From Rhizobium sp. J15 (GTDB taxonomy: Bacteria; Pseudomonadota; Alphaproteobacteria; Rhizobiales; Rhizobiaceae), in assembly GCF_002531825.1 (NCBI RefSeq), contig NZ_NWSX01000051.1, forward strand, positions 1-44,523: 44,523 nt of DNA, written 5' to 3'. Under the pieces are notes generated by a model. That model worked only from the letters and a program-made list of their open reading frames with translations. It ran no database searches and was not told the DNA's origin. Position 1 is the stretch's first letter. Each line of letters starts with the position of its first letter. Both the position numbers and the translations under genes were made by a program. Below are positions 32,282 through 41,166 of this stretch, one piece after another.

Positions 32282-33208
32282 ATGAGCGAGATTACGGCTG
32301 CAATGGTGAAGGAACTGCGCGAGAAGACCGGCGCAGGCATGATGGACTGCAAGAAAGCTCTTGCTGAAACCAATGGCGACATGGAAGCGGCGATCGACTG
32401 GCTGCGCGCCAAGGGCATCGCCAAGGCCGACAAGAAGTCCGGCCGCACCGCCGCAGAAGGCCTCATCGGCGTTTCGAGCGCCGGCACCAAGGCCGTCGTC
32501 GTCGAAGTCAACTCCGAAACCGACTTCGTCGCCCGCAACGACGCCTTCCAGGATCTCGTCCGCGGCGTCGCCAAGGTCGCCGTTGCGACTGACGGCACCG
32601 TCGACGCCATCGCTGCCGCGACCTATCCGGCATCCGGCAAGTCCGTTTCCGACACGATCAAGGATGCGGTTGCAACGATCGGCGAAAACATGAATCTGCG
32701 CCGCTCGGCCGCGCTTTCCGTCGAGGACGGCGTCGTCGCCACCTATATCCACAATGCCGTTTCCGACGGCCTCGGCAAGCTCGGCGTACTCGTCGCCCTG
32801 AAGTCGACCGGCGACAAGGAAGCCCTGAACGCTATTGGCCGCCAGGTCGCCATGCACATCGCCGCGACCGCGCCGCTGGCGATCCGTCCGGAGGAAGTCG
32901 ATGCCGCCGTCGCCGAGCGCGAGCGCAACGTCTTCATCGAGCAGTCGCGCGCTTCCGGCAAGCCGGACAACATCATCGAGAAGATGGTCGAAGGCCGCAT
33001 GCGCAAGTTCTTCGAGGAAGTTGCTCTTCTCTCGCAGTCTTTCGTCATCAACCCCGACCTGACCGTCGCAGCCGCCATCAAGGAAGCTGAAAAGGCCGTC
33101 GGCGCACCGATCGAAGTCGCCGGCATGGCCCGTCTTCTCCTCGGCGAAGGCGTCGAGAAGGAAGAGACCGATTTCGCAGCCGAAGTCGCGGCTGCCGTCA
33201 AGGGCTGA
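32282..33208 (+). CDS. tsf: Elongation factor Ts
   Basis: 308 residues. Guanine-nucleotide exchange factor for EF-Tu. The N-terminal UBA-like domain has KELREKTGAGMMDCKKALAE, and the core has VEVNSETDFVARN. Two dimerisation subdomains follow. GAGG lies 6 nt before the ATG. Follows rpsB as in nearly all bacteria. Confidence 0.98.
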   Translation: MSEITAAMVKELREKTGAGMMDCKKALAETNGDMEAAIDWLRAKGIAKADKKSGRTAAEGLIGVSSAGTKAVVVEVNSETDFVARNDAFQDLVRGVAKVAVATDGTVDAIAAATYPASGKSVSDTIKDAVATIGENMNLRRSAALSVEDGVVATYIHNAVSDGLGKLGVLVALKSTGDKEALNAIGRQVAMHIAATAPLAIRPEEVDAAVAERERNVFIEQSRASGKPDNIIEKMVEGRMRKFFEEVALLSQSFVINPDLTVAAAIKEAEKAVGAPIEVAGMARLLLGEGVEKEETDFAAEVAAAVKG

Positions 33209-33235
33209 TCTTCCAGCCATTATTGGGAAAACGCC

Positions 33236-33263
33236 AGGGCATCGCGTGACAACGCGGTGCCCT
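33236..33263 (+). terminator. Hairpin between tsf and pyrH
   Basis: AGGGCATCGCG-TGACAA-CGCGGTGCCCT is an 11-bp stem with one wobble pair. No U-run follows, so it may attenuate or stabilise rather than fully terminate. Confidence 0.5.
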
Positions 33264-33303
33264 TCGTGTATCGGGCATTCACGGCAATTTACGAGGAGCC
33301 AAG

Positions 33304-34026
33304 ATGTCTTTAGAGCCTGTCTATAAACGCGTTCTGCTCAAGGCTTCCGGCGAAGCGCTCATGGGTAGCCAGGGTTTCGGGATCGATGTCGCGGTGGCGG
33401 ACCGCATCGCATCTGATATCGCCGAGGCAAGGCATATGGGCGTGGAAGTCGGCGTCGTCGTCGGTGGCGGCAATATCTTCCGCGGTGTTGCGGTGGCGTC
33501 CAAGGGCGGCGACCGGGTCACCGGCGACCATATGGGCATGCTCGGCACCATCATCAATGCACTGGCGCTCGCGACGTCGCTGCGCAAGCTGAACATCGAT
33601 ACGGTGGTGCTTTCGGCCATCTCCATGCCGGAGATCTGCGAGAGCTTTTCGCAGCGCGCGACCCTCTATCATCTGTCGATGGGACGCGTGGTGATTTTTG
33701 CCGGCGGCACCGGCAACCCGTTCTTCACCACCGATTCCGCCGCTGCGCTACGCGCCGCCGAAATGGGTGCGCAAGCGATCTTCAAGGGCACGCAGGTGGA
33801 CGGCATCTACACCGCCGATCCGAAGAAATATCCCGACGCCACCCGCTTCGACCGCCTGACGCATCAGGAAGTGCTGGACAAGGGGCTCGCGGTGATGGAC
33901 GTTGCCGCCGTGGCGCTCGCCAGAGAGAATTCCATTCCGATCATCGTCTTCTCGATCCACGAGAAAGGCGGTTTTGCTGAAATATTGACGGGCGGTGGTC
34001 TCAAGACCATCGTCTCCGACAACTGA
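33304..34026 (+). CDS. pyrH: UMP kinase
   Basis: 240 residues. Amino-acid-kinase fold: KRVLLKASGEALMG binds phosphates, then VVVGGGNIFRG and DHMGMLGTIINALAL. Converts UMP to UDP, allosterically regulated in bacteria. GAGGAG lies 7 nt before the ATG. Confidence 0.97.
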   Translation: MSLEPVYKRVLLKASGEALMGSQGFGIDVAVADRIASDIAEARHMGVEVGVVVGGGNIFRGVAVASKGGDRVTGDHMGMLGTIINALALATSLRKLNIDTVVLSAISMPEICESFSQRATLYHLSMGRVVIFAGGTGNPFFTTDSAAALRAAEMGAQAIFKGTQVDGIYTADPKKYPDATRFDRLTHQEVLDKGLAVMDVAAVALARENSIPIIVFSIHEKGGFAEILTGGGLKTIVSDN

Positions 34027-34059
34027 TATAAGTTGCGCCGTGTTCGGCGCAGTCTCGCT

Positions 34060-34171
34060 AGAGCATGATGGTTTCAGGCCGGTTGGTCTAAAATGTGATT
34101 CATGTTCTACATTTGATAGTTAGAGCATGATGCCGTCCGAAAGCCGCGGACACCTTTCGGCATCATGCTCT
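34060..34171. repeat. Candidate RIME-type interspersed palindrome between pyrH and frr
   Basis: The right part is a perfect inverted repeat, AGAGCATGATGCCG (34122-34135) with CGGCATCATGCTCT (34158-34171). The left part repeats AGAGCATGATG (34060-34070). Intergenic palindromes built on this AGAGCATGATG word are abundant in Rhizobium and fit the Rhizobium-specific intergenic mosaic elements in size (about 110 bp) and location. It ends 16 nt before the frr start. Confidence 0.6.
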
Positions 34172-34187
34172 GGACGGGAGCATCGAC

Positions 34188-34748
34188 ATGAGTGAAGGTA
34201 TCGACATCAAGGAACTGAAGCGCCGCATGGATGGCGCGGTTTCCGCATTCAAAAGCGACATCGCATCGTTGCGCACCGGCCGCGCTTCGGCCAACATCCT
34301 CGATCCGGTGACGATCGAGGCCTATGGTTCGCGCGTGCCGCTGAACCAGGTCGCAAACATCACCGTGCCCGAACCGCGCATGCTCACGGTTTCCGTGTGG
34401 GACAAGTCGATGGTCAGCGCCGTCGAGCGCGGAATCCGCGAGTCCAATCTCGGCCTCAACCCGATCGTCGACGGTCAAAGCCTGCGCATCCCGCTGCCGG
34501 AACTCAACGAGGAGCGCCGCAAGTCGCTCGTCAAGGTGGCTCACGATTACGCCGAAAAGAGCAAGGTGGCGATTCGCCATGTCCGCCGCGATGGCATGGA
34601 CGGCCTTAAAAAGGCCGAGAAGGACGGCGCAATCGGTCAGGACGAGAGCAGGGCGCAGTCCGAACGCGTACAGAAGATGACGGACGAGACGATTTCCGAG
34701 ATCGACCGCTTGCTTGGCGAGAAGGAAAAGGAAATCATGCAGGTCTAA
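34188..34748 (+). CDS. frr: Ribosome recycling factor
   Basis: 186 residues. Splits post-termination ribosomes with EF-G. Typical sequence: LKRRMDGAVSAFKSDIASLR and TGRASANILDPVTIEAYG in the first helix and start of domain II, then VAIRHVRRDGMDGLKKAEKD. GGGAG lies 8 nt before the ATG; the upstream repeat element ends just before this site. Confidence 0.98.
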   Translation: MSEGIDIKELKRRMDGAVSAFKSDIASLRTGRASANILDPVTIEAYGSRVPLNQVANITVPEPRMLTVSVWDKSMVSAVERGIRESNLGLNPIVDGQSLRIPLPELNEERRKSLVKVAHDYAEKSKVAIRHVRRDGMDGLKKAEKDGAIGQDESRAQSERVQKMTDETISEIDRLLGEKEKEIMQV

Positions 34749-34785
34749 GGGATCTGTGCCTTTGCCTGGAAAGACCGGACGGGAA

Positions 34786-35529
34786 ATGTCGGAATCTGTA
34801 TTTGTGACTGTGCCAGAGCATGTTGCCATCATCATGGACGGCAATGGTCGTTGGGCCAAGCAGCGCGGCCTGCCGCGCACGATGGGCCATCGAAAGGGTG
34901 TTGAAGCGGTGCGCGAGACGGTGCGCGCCGCCGGTGCCGCCGGCATAAAATATCTGACTCTCTTCGCCTTCTCTTCGGAGAACTGGCGCCGGCCCGAGGC
35001 TGAGGTCTCGGATCTGCTCGGCCTGCTCAAAGCCTTCATCCGCCGCGACCTCGCCGAACTTCATCGCCAGAATGTGCGGGTCAAGGTAATCGGTGACCGT
35101 CACAGCCTGCGCAGCGACATTCTCGGCCTGCTGCTGGAGGCGGAGGAGACGACCAAGGAGAATACGGCGCTGACGCTGGTCATCGCCTTCAACTATGGCT
35201 CCCGGGATGAGATTTCCCGCGCCGTGGTTGGTCTTGCCAAGGATGTCGAGGCCGGCCGGCTGAGGGCGCAGGACATTACCCCCGCTCTGATCAATGCCCG
35301 TCTGGACACGGCGGGTATTCCTGATCCCGATCTCATCATCCGCACGAGCGGCGAGGAGAGGCTGTCCAATTTCCTGCTCTGGCAGGCCGCCTATTCGGAA
35401 TTCGTCTTCCTTCCGGAATATTGGCCGGACTTCAGCCCTGAGATTTTCCGCTCGGCGCTCGAGAAATTCGCCTCCCGCGACAGGCGTTTCGGCGGCGTGT
35501 CGTCGCAAGCAGCTGCGGTCGGCACCTGA
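34786..35529 (+). CDS. uppS: Undecaprenyl diphosphate synthase
   Basis: 247 residues. Cis-prenyltransferase making the C55 carrier for peptidoglycan and polysaccharides. Catalytic Asp18 is in IIMDGNGRWAK; other motifs are FAFSSENWRRP and the C-terminal DLIIRTSGEERLSNFLLWQ. ATG at 34786 is preferred because the product then starts just before the conserved core; the open frame begins earlier inside frr. Its stop codon shares one base with the cdsA start (TGATG). Confidence 0.95.
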   Translation: MSESVFVTVPEHVAIIMDGNGRWAKQRGLPRTMGHRKGVEAVRETVRAAGAAGIKYLTLFAFSSENWRRPEAEVSDLLGLLKAFIRRDLAELHRQNVRVKVIGDRHSLRSDILGLLLEAEETTKENTALTLVIAFNYGSRDEISRAVVGLAKDVEAGRLRAQDITPALINARLDTAGIPDPDLIIRTSGEERLSNFLLWQAAYSEFVFLPEYWPDFSPEIFRSALEKFASRDRRFGGVSSQAAAVGT

Positions 35530-36359
35530 TGCAGCAGGAACTGAAACTCCGCATCGTTTCAGGACTGATTCTCGCGGCCGTCGTTCTTGCCGCCACCTGG
35601 TACGGTGGTCTTGCCTTCCGCATCCTGGCGGCCGTGATCGGCCTGCTGATCTATTATGAATGGACGAAAATAACCGGCATCGCGCGTGACTGGGTCGCCA
35701 ATGCCGTCGGCTGGATCGGCGAGGCGGCAATCGCCTTTCTCGTGCTCGTCGGCAATTTCGAATTCGCCACCGGCATGCTGGTCGGCGTCACCGCCGTCGG
35801 TATCGCCCTCATCATCCTGCACGGCACGAGCCGCTGGTTTCCGGTAGGCCTGTTTTATGCCGGGGCGACCGGCGTGGCGCTCGCCGCGATCAGGAGCGAC
35901 GATCAGCCGGGGCTCTACGCCATGCTCTTCGTCTTCGCCGTCGTCTGGGCCACCGATATCCTTGCCTATTTCGTCGGCAGGGCGCTTCGCGGACCGAAGC
36001 TTGCCCCCTCGATCTCGCCTGGAAAGACATGGTCTGGCGCCATCGGCGGCGCCGTTTCAGCGGTCGCGGCCGGCGTTCTTCTCGTCCATTTTCTTGTTCC
36101 CGGCGCTGAAATCATCGCTGCCGGCGTGGCGCTGGTTCTGTCGGTCTGCAGCCAGTCGGGCGACCTTTTCGAATCCTTCATCAAGCGAAAATTCGGCGTC
36201 AAGGATTCCAGCCGTCTCATTCCAGGCCACGGCGGCGTCATGGACCGGGTCGACGGGCTGATTTTTGCCTGTTTTTCGGCGTTCTTGCTTGCTGGGCTAT
36301 TTTCCCTGATAAAGGGGAATGGGATGACGTCGCTTGGTGCGGCGTTGTTCGGCCTGTGA
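35529..36359 (+). CDS. cdsA: Phosphatidate cytidylyltransferase
   Basis: 276 residues. Inner-membrane enzyme producing CDP-diacylglycerol for phospholipid synthesis. About seven to eight transmembrane helices. The family signature is split here as SPGKTWSGAIGG and SQSGDLFESFIKRKFGVKDS, then GHGGVMDRVDG. Translation is coupled to uppS by the TGATG overlap. RseP follows 28 nt later; no dxr gene intervenes. Confidence 0.96.
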   Translation: MQQELKLRIVSGLILAAVVLAATWYGGLAFRILAAVIGLLIYYEWTKITGIARDWVANAVGWIGEAAIAFLVLVGNFEFATGMLVGVTAVGIALIILHGTSRWFPVGLFYAGATGVALAAIRSDDQPGLYAMLFVFAVVWATDILAYFVGRALRGPKLAPSISPGKTWSGAIGGAVSAVAAGVLLVHFLVPGAEIIAAGVALVLSVCSQSGDLFESFIKRKFGVKDSSRLIPGHGGVMDRVDGLIFACFSAFLLAGLFSLIKGNGMTSLGAALFGL

Positions 36360-36387
36360 TGAAGCGGCAGCCTGACGGAAGGAACTC

Positions 36388-37521
36388 ATGGAAGCGGTGA
36401 CCGGCATATTCGGATTTTTGACGGGTTATATCGTCCCTTTCATCCTCGTGCTCTCGCTGCTCGTCTTCGTGCATGAGATGGGCCACTATCTCGTCGGGCG
36501 CTGGAGCGGTATCCGCATCCTCGCCTTTTCGGTCGGCTTCGGCCCCGAGATATTCGGCTTTACCGATCGGCACGGAACACGCTGGAAGATTTCGGTGATT
36601 CCTCTCGGCGGTTATGTCCGATTCTTCGGCGATGAGGATGCCTCGAGCAAGCCCGATACCGACAAGCTCGCCGCCATGTCCGAGGAGGATAGGGCACGTT
36701 CCTTCGCCGGCGCAAAGCTGTGGAAACGTGCGGCAACCGTCGCGGCCGGCCCGATCGCCAATTTTCTGCTGGCGATTGCCATCTTTACCGTTCTTTTCGC
36801 GGTCTATGGCCGAACGGTCGCTGATCCTGTCGTGGCCGAGGTCAAGCCGGACAGCGCCGCCGCATCAGCGGGCATCCTCCCCGGCGATCTGCTGGTTGCC
36901 ATTGACGGCGGCAAGGTCGAGACCTTCGACGACGTGCGCCGCTACGTCAGCATCCGCCCGAACCAGAAGATCGTCGTGACGATCGATCGCGGCGGCCAGA
37001 CACTCGATCTGCCGATGGTGCCGCAACGGACCGATATGACCGACCAGTTCGGCAACAAGATCGAAGTGGGCCTGATCGGCATCGTCACCAACCAGGAAGT
37101 CGGCCATTTCCGCCTGCAGACTTATACGCCGCTTCAGGCGCTGCGCGAGGGCGTGATCCAGACCCGGGATATCGTCACCGGCACCTTCAAATATATCGGC
37201 AATCTGTTGACCGGATCGATGCGGGCCGACCAACTGGGCGGGCCGATCCGCGTCGCACAAGCTTCGGGCCAGATGGCCACGCTTGGTATAGGCGCAGTGT
37301 TGCAGCTTGCTGCCGTGCTTTCTGTTTCGATAGGATTGCTTAACCTGATGCCGGTTCCGGTACTTGATGGCGGCCACCTGATGTTCTATGCGGTGGAAGC
37401 GGTGAGGGGGAAACCCCTGGGCTCCGGTGCTCAGGAAATTGCATTTCGCATCGGTTTGGCGATGGTACTGACATTGATGGTTTTTGCGACCTGGAACGAC
37501 ATTAGCGCGCTGATAGGATAA
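36388..37521 (+). CDS. rseP: Site-2 protease RseP/MmpA-type zinc metalloprotease
   Basis: 377 residues. Intramembrane protease: HEMGH at 29-33 in the first helix and the second zinc motif NLMPVPVLDGGHL near 330 in a late helix. There is one PDZ domain in the middle (PDSAAASAGILPGDLLVAID), as in Caulobacter MmpA, versus two in E. coli RseP. Cleaves anti-sigma factors and remnant signal peptides. AAGGAA lies 7 nt before the ATG. Confidence 0.95.
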   Translation: MEAVTGIFGFLTGYIVPFILVLSLLVFVHEMGHYLVGRWSGIRILAFSVGFGPEIFGFTDRHGTRWKISVIPLGGYVRFFGDEDASSKPDTDKLAAMSEEDRARSFAGAKLWKRAATVAAGPIANFLLAIAIFTVLFAVYGRTVADPVVAEVKPDSAAASAGILPGDLLVAIDGGKVETFDDVRRYVSIRPNQKIVVTIDRGGQTLDLPMVPQRTDMTDQFGNKIEVGLIGIVTNQEVGHFRLQTYTPLQALREGVIQTRDIVTGTFKYIGNLLTGSMRADQLGGPIRVAQASGQMATLGIGAVLQLAAVLSVSIGLLNLMPVPVLDGGHLMFYAVEAVRGKPLGSGAQEIAFRIGLAMVLTLMVFATWNDISALIG

Positions 37522-37624
37522 ACGCGCAAGGCGAGGGAATTACTATTTATTTACGATGTTTCAAGGCTGTAGTGGCGAATGGGTCACGCTTGGAAATGAA
37601 GTAAACAGAAATTAACGACCTCCC

Positions 37625-37652
37625 TTGCTTGTATGTCAAAAGCGGGTAAAAC
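37625..37652 (+). promoter_or_regulatory. Possible bamA promoter
   Basis: TTGCTT (37625-37630), 16-nt spacer, TAAAAC (37647-37652), in the 196-nt rseP-bamA gap. The match is moderate; the gap length itself argues that bamA has a promoter of its own. Confidence 0.35.
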
Positions 37653-37717
37653 GACACACGTGACCGGAATCGGGGTTTCCCGTGGACGGGGACGAGGGAA
37701 AAAAGGTAATAGGTGAA

Positions 37718-40051
37718 ATGAAGGCTGGTTCAAAGTTTTTGAACGCAGTATCGGCGGTTGCGCTGTCTGCTGGTGTTGTTGCTTCGGGCGCAGGTGCTGT
37801 GACGTTCGTTTCTGCTACGGCCGCTGAGGCCGCGGTTATCCAGCGCATCGATGTGCGCGGTGCAAGCCGCGTCGGCGCGGAAGCCGTCCGCTCGAACCTC
37901 ACCATCGCTCCCGGCAAGAGTTTCTCGAACACCGATATCGATGACTCGGTCAAGCAGCTCTATGGCACCGGCTACTTCTCCGACGTCAAGATCTCGGTTT
38001 CCGGAAGCACGCTCGTCGTCAACGTCCAGGAAGCCCAGCTCGTCAATCAGGTCGTCTTCAACGGCAACCGCAAGATCAAGGACGACAAGCTCGCGACGAT
38101 CGTCCAGACGCATGCCGCCGGCCCCTACAGCGACACCCAGATCCAGTCCGACATCCAGTCGATCAAGGATGCCTACGCGGCCACCGGCCGCAGCGAAGTC
38201 GAAGTGACGACGCAGGTGGTGCCGCTCGGCGAGGGCCGCGTCAATCTTGCCTTCGTCATCAACGAAGGTGACCGCACCAAGATCGATGCGATCAATTTCG
38301 TCGGCAACAATGCCTACAGCGCCGGCCGCCTGGCTGCCGTCATCCAGACCAAGCGTTCGAACTTCCTTTCGTTCCTGACCCGCAAGGACGTCTACAACGA
38401 AGACAAGCTCCACGCCGACGAAGAAGCGCTGCGTCAGTTCTATTTCAACCGCGGCTACGCCGATATGCGCATCGTCTCTTCCGATGCCACCTTCGACGAA
38501 GCGACCAACAAATACACCCTGACCTTCAACATCGAGGAAGGCCAGCGCTACGATTTCGGACCGGTGACCGTCCAGTCGACCGTCGAAGGCGTCGGCTCCG
38601 ATCAGCTGCAGCCGCTCGTGCGCACGAAGGAAGGCCAGCTCTACAGCGCCAAGGAAGTGCAGAAGTCGATCGAAGCCATCTCCGATCAGGTGGCCTCTGC
38701 CGGTTATCCCTTTGCGCGCGTCACGCCGCGCGGCAACCGCGACCTGAACAACAACACGATCGGCGTCGAGTACCTGGTCGACCAGGGTGAGCGCGCCTAT
38801 GTCGAGCGCATCGAAATCCGCGGCAACAGCCGCACCCGCGATTACGTCATCCGCCGCGAATTCGACATGAGCGAAGGCGATGCCTTCAATCAGCAGATGA
38901 TCACCAAGGCCAAGCGTCGCCTCGAAGCGCTCGGTTACTTCTCCTCCGTCAACATCTCCACGCAGCCTGGCAGCTCGCCGGATCGCGTCGTGGTCGTCGT
39001 TGATGTGCAGGATCAGTCGACCGGTTCGTTCGGCGTCGGTGCAGGTTATGCCGCCGGTGGTGATGGTCTCCTGCTCGAAGCATCGATCGAGGAAAAGAAC
39101 TTCCTCGGCCGTGGCCAGTACATCCGCATCTCGGCCGGTGGCGGCCAGGAAGGCTCGCGCGCCTACGGTGTCAGCTTCACCGAACCCTATTTCCTCGGCT
39201 ACCGTCTGGCGGCCGGCTTCGACGTCAACCACAGCGAAACGTCGAGCAACGATGACTACGACTACGAGGAAACCAGTGTCGTCCTGCGCGTAACCGCGCC
39301 GATCACCGAGGATCTGGCGACGACCTTCCGCTATAACTACAAGCAGATGAAGTACGATGGCGATACCGCCGATCTTTCGGCCACGTACGCCAATCTGGTT
39401 GACGAGAGCCCGTGGACGCGTTCTTCCGTCTCGCAGACGCTGACCTACAACACGCTTGACGACACCGTCCTGCCGCGTGAAGGCATTTACGCGACGGCGA
39501 CCCAGGAAATTGCCGGCCTCGGCGGCGACTCCCAGTTCTACAAGATTTACGGCAAGGCGCGTTATTACCACCTGCTCGCAGACGATGCCGATATCATCGG
39601 CTCGCTCTCCGCTTCGGCGGGCTATGTCGTCGGCTTCGGCGATAACCTGAACGTCTTCGACCAGTTCACCCTGACCAATGCCGATATTCGCGGCTTTGAA
39701 AACAAGGGTATCGGTCCGCGGATCACCGGCACGCACGATGATCCGCTCGGCGGCACGACCTATTTCACGGCGTCTGCGGAAGCGACTTTCCCGATGCCGG
39801 GCTTCCCGCGTGACTTCAACCTGCGCGGTGCAGTCTTCGCCGATGCCGGTACGCTGTTCGGCAATGACGTAGATCTTCTTGGTGCCGACCAGGCTGAAGG
39901 CACCAGCGCGTCGCTGCGCGCTTCCGTCGGTGTCGGCGTCGTCTGGCAGTCTCCCTTCGGTGCATTGCGTCTGGATTACGCAATCCCGGTCCTCAAGGAA
40001 GACTTCGACAAGACGCAGAACTTCAAGTTTGGCATCAACAACCAATTCTGA
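37718..40051 (+). CDS. bamA: Outer-membrane protein assembly factor BamA
   Basis: 777 residues. Signal peptide MKAGSKFLNAVSAVALSAGV and onward, cleaved near AEA. Five POTRA domains follow (VIQRIDVRGASRVGAEAVRS starts the first; VERIEIRGNSRTRDYVIRRE the fifth), then the 16-strand barrel ending in FGINNQF with a C-terminal Phe. VRGF-type lid motif appears as DIRGFENKGIGPR. ATG at 37718 has AGGTGAA directly upstream; a GTG at 37682 is in frame but would bury the signal peptide. Confidence 0.97.
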   Translation: MKAGSKFLNAVSAVALSAGVVASGAGAVTFVSATAAEAAVIQRIDVRGASRVGAEAVRSNLTIAPGKSFSNTDIDDSVKQLYGTGYFSDVKISVSGSTLVVNVQEAQLVNQVVFNGNRKIKDDKLATIVQTHAAGPYSDTQIQSDIQSIKDAYAATGRSEVEVTTQVVPLGEGRVNLAFVINEGDRTKIDAINFVGNNAYSAGRLAAVIQTKRSNFLSFLTRKDVYNEDKLHADEEALRQFYFNRGYADMRIVSSDATFDEATNKYTLTFNIEEGQRYDFGPVTVQSTVEGVGSDQLQPLVRTKEGQLYSAKEVQKSIEAISDQVASAGYPFARVTPRGNRDLNNNTIGVEYLVDQGERAYVERIEIRGNSRTRDYVIRREFDMSEGDAFNQQMITKAKRRLEALGYFSSVNISTQPGSSPDRVVVVVDVQDQSTGSFGVGAGYAAGGDGLLLEASIEEKNFLGRGQYIRISAGGGQEGSRAYGVSFTEPYFLGYRLAAGFDVNHSETSSNDDYDYEETSVVLRVTAPITEDLATTFRYNYKQMKYDGDTADLSATYANLVDESPWTRSSVSQTLTYNTLDDTVLPREGIYATATQEIAGLGGDSQFYKIYGKARYYHLLADDADIIGSLSASAGYVVGFGDNLNVFDQFTLTNADIRGFENKGIGPRITGTHDDPLGGTTYFTASAEATFPMPGFPRDFNLRGAVFADAGTLFGNDVDLLGADQAEGTSASLRASVGVGVVWQSPFGALRLDYAIPVLKEDFDKTQNFKFGINNQF

Positions 40052-40052
40052 T

Positions 40053-40103
40053 ATCGGCAGTCCGGAACTGTAAGACTCAATTCCGTTCTGGAGCATTGCC
40101 GAT
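40053..40103 (+). promoter_or_regulatory. Two-tier hairpin covering the lpxD start site
   Basis: ATCGGCA (40053-40059) pairs with TGCCGAT (40097-40103), and CCGGAAC (40062-40068) with GTTCTGG (40085-40091, one wobble). The structure starts 2 nt after the bamA stop. It overlaps the start of the ribosome-binding GGAG (40090-40093) and pairs the first two bases of the lpxD ATG at 40102. Confidence 0.55.
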
Positions 40104-41166
40104 GGAGCAAAACGTTTTTTTTCTGCCCCATGAAGGTCTGAGGCTCGCTGAGCTTGCAGAGTTTCTTGGGGCGGAACTTGCCAATTCCGATCATGCAGAC
40201 GTCATCGTCAGGTCCGTGGCCCCGATCAGCAGGGCGCGGGCGGGCGATGTTTGCTATATTCTGTCGCGCCGCAGCCGCGAGGAATTTGCGACATGCGAGG
40301 CCTCGGCGGTGATCTGCGACAAGGCGCTCGCCGATCTCGTTCCCCCGCACCTTCCGATTATCCTGTCGTCCAATCCGCATGCGGCCTTCGCGATGGCGGG
40401 CGGTCTGTTCTATCCCGCCGCATTGCGTCCGGTCGCCATTCCGGGTGAAAGCGAGATCGCGCCGAGCGCGGTGATCGATCCGAGCGCCAAGCTTGAAAAG
40501 GGCGTGATCGTCGAGCCTTTGGCCGTGATCGGCGCACATGCCGAAATCGGCGAAGGAACGCGCATCGGCGCCAACAGCGTCATCGGCCCGAACGTCAAGA
40601 TCGGCCGGGATTGTTCGATCGCGGCCGGTGCGAGCGTTCTCTGTGCGCTGATCGGCAACGGCGTCATCATCCACAACGGCGTCCGCATCGGCCAGGATGG
40701 TTTCGGTTATGCGCCGGGCCCGCGCGGCATGATCAAGATCGTCCAGATCGGCCGGGTGATCATCCAGGATAATGTCGAGATCGGCGCCAATACCACCATC
40801 GACCGCGGCGCCATGGACGACACGGTGATCGGCGAGGGCACCAAGATCGACAATCAGGTGCAGATCGGCCACAACGTCCAGATGGGCCGCCATTGCGCCA
40901 TCGTCGCGCAGGTCGGCATCGCCGGCAGCACCAAGATCGGCAATGGCGTGCAGATCGGCGGCCAGGCCGGCATCAAGGGGCATGTGACCATCGGGGACGG
41001 CGTGCAGATCGCTGCCAAAAGCGGTATCATGACTGACCTTGCCGCCGGCGGGCAATATGGCGGTGTACCGGCACGTCCGCTAAAAGACTATCTGAGAGAG
41101 GCCGCGCAACAGGTGTCGAAGTCCAAGTTGCGTGGAAAGAACCCTGGAGGCAAGCAAGATGACTGA
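40102..41166 (+). CDS. lpxD: UDP-3-O-(3-hydroxyacyl)glucosamine N-acyltransferase
   Basis: 354 residues. Third step of lipid A synthesis. The N-terminal uridine-binding domain is followed by a left-handed beta-helix of hexapeptide repeats (from ESEIAPSAVIDPSAKLEKG). Catalytic His257 is in QIGHNVQMGRHC. ATG at 40102 has GGAG 8 nt upstream; a TTG two codons earlier is possible. The 3' end overlaps fabZ by 8 nt. Confidence 0.96.
   Translation: MEQNVFFLPHEGLRLAELAEFLGAELANSDHADVIVRSVAPISRARAGDVCYILSRRSREEFATCEASAVICDKALADLVPPHLPIILSSNPHAAFAMAGGLFYPAALRPVAIPGESEIAPSAVIDPSAKLEKGVIVEPLAVIGAHAEIGEGTRIGANSVIGPNVKIGRDCSIAAGASVLCALIGNGVIIHNGVRIGQDGFGYAPGPRGMIKIVQIGRVIIQDNVEIGANTTIDRGAMDDTVIGEGTKIDNQVQIGHNVQMGRHCAIVAQVGIAGSTKIGNGVQIGGQAGIKGHVTIGDGVQIAAKSGIMTDLAAGGQYGGVPARPLKDYLREAAQQVSKSKLRGKNPGGKQDD

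Noticed and set aside
37730..40096. A 788-codon open frame antisense to bamA
   Set aside because: It mirrors bamA codon for codon, has no recognisable domain and is an effect of high third-position GC. The sense frame is unmistakable BamA.
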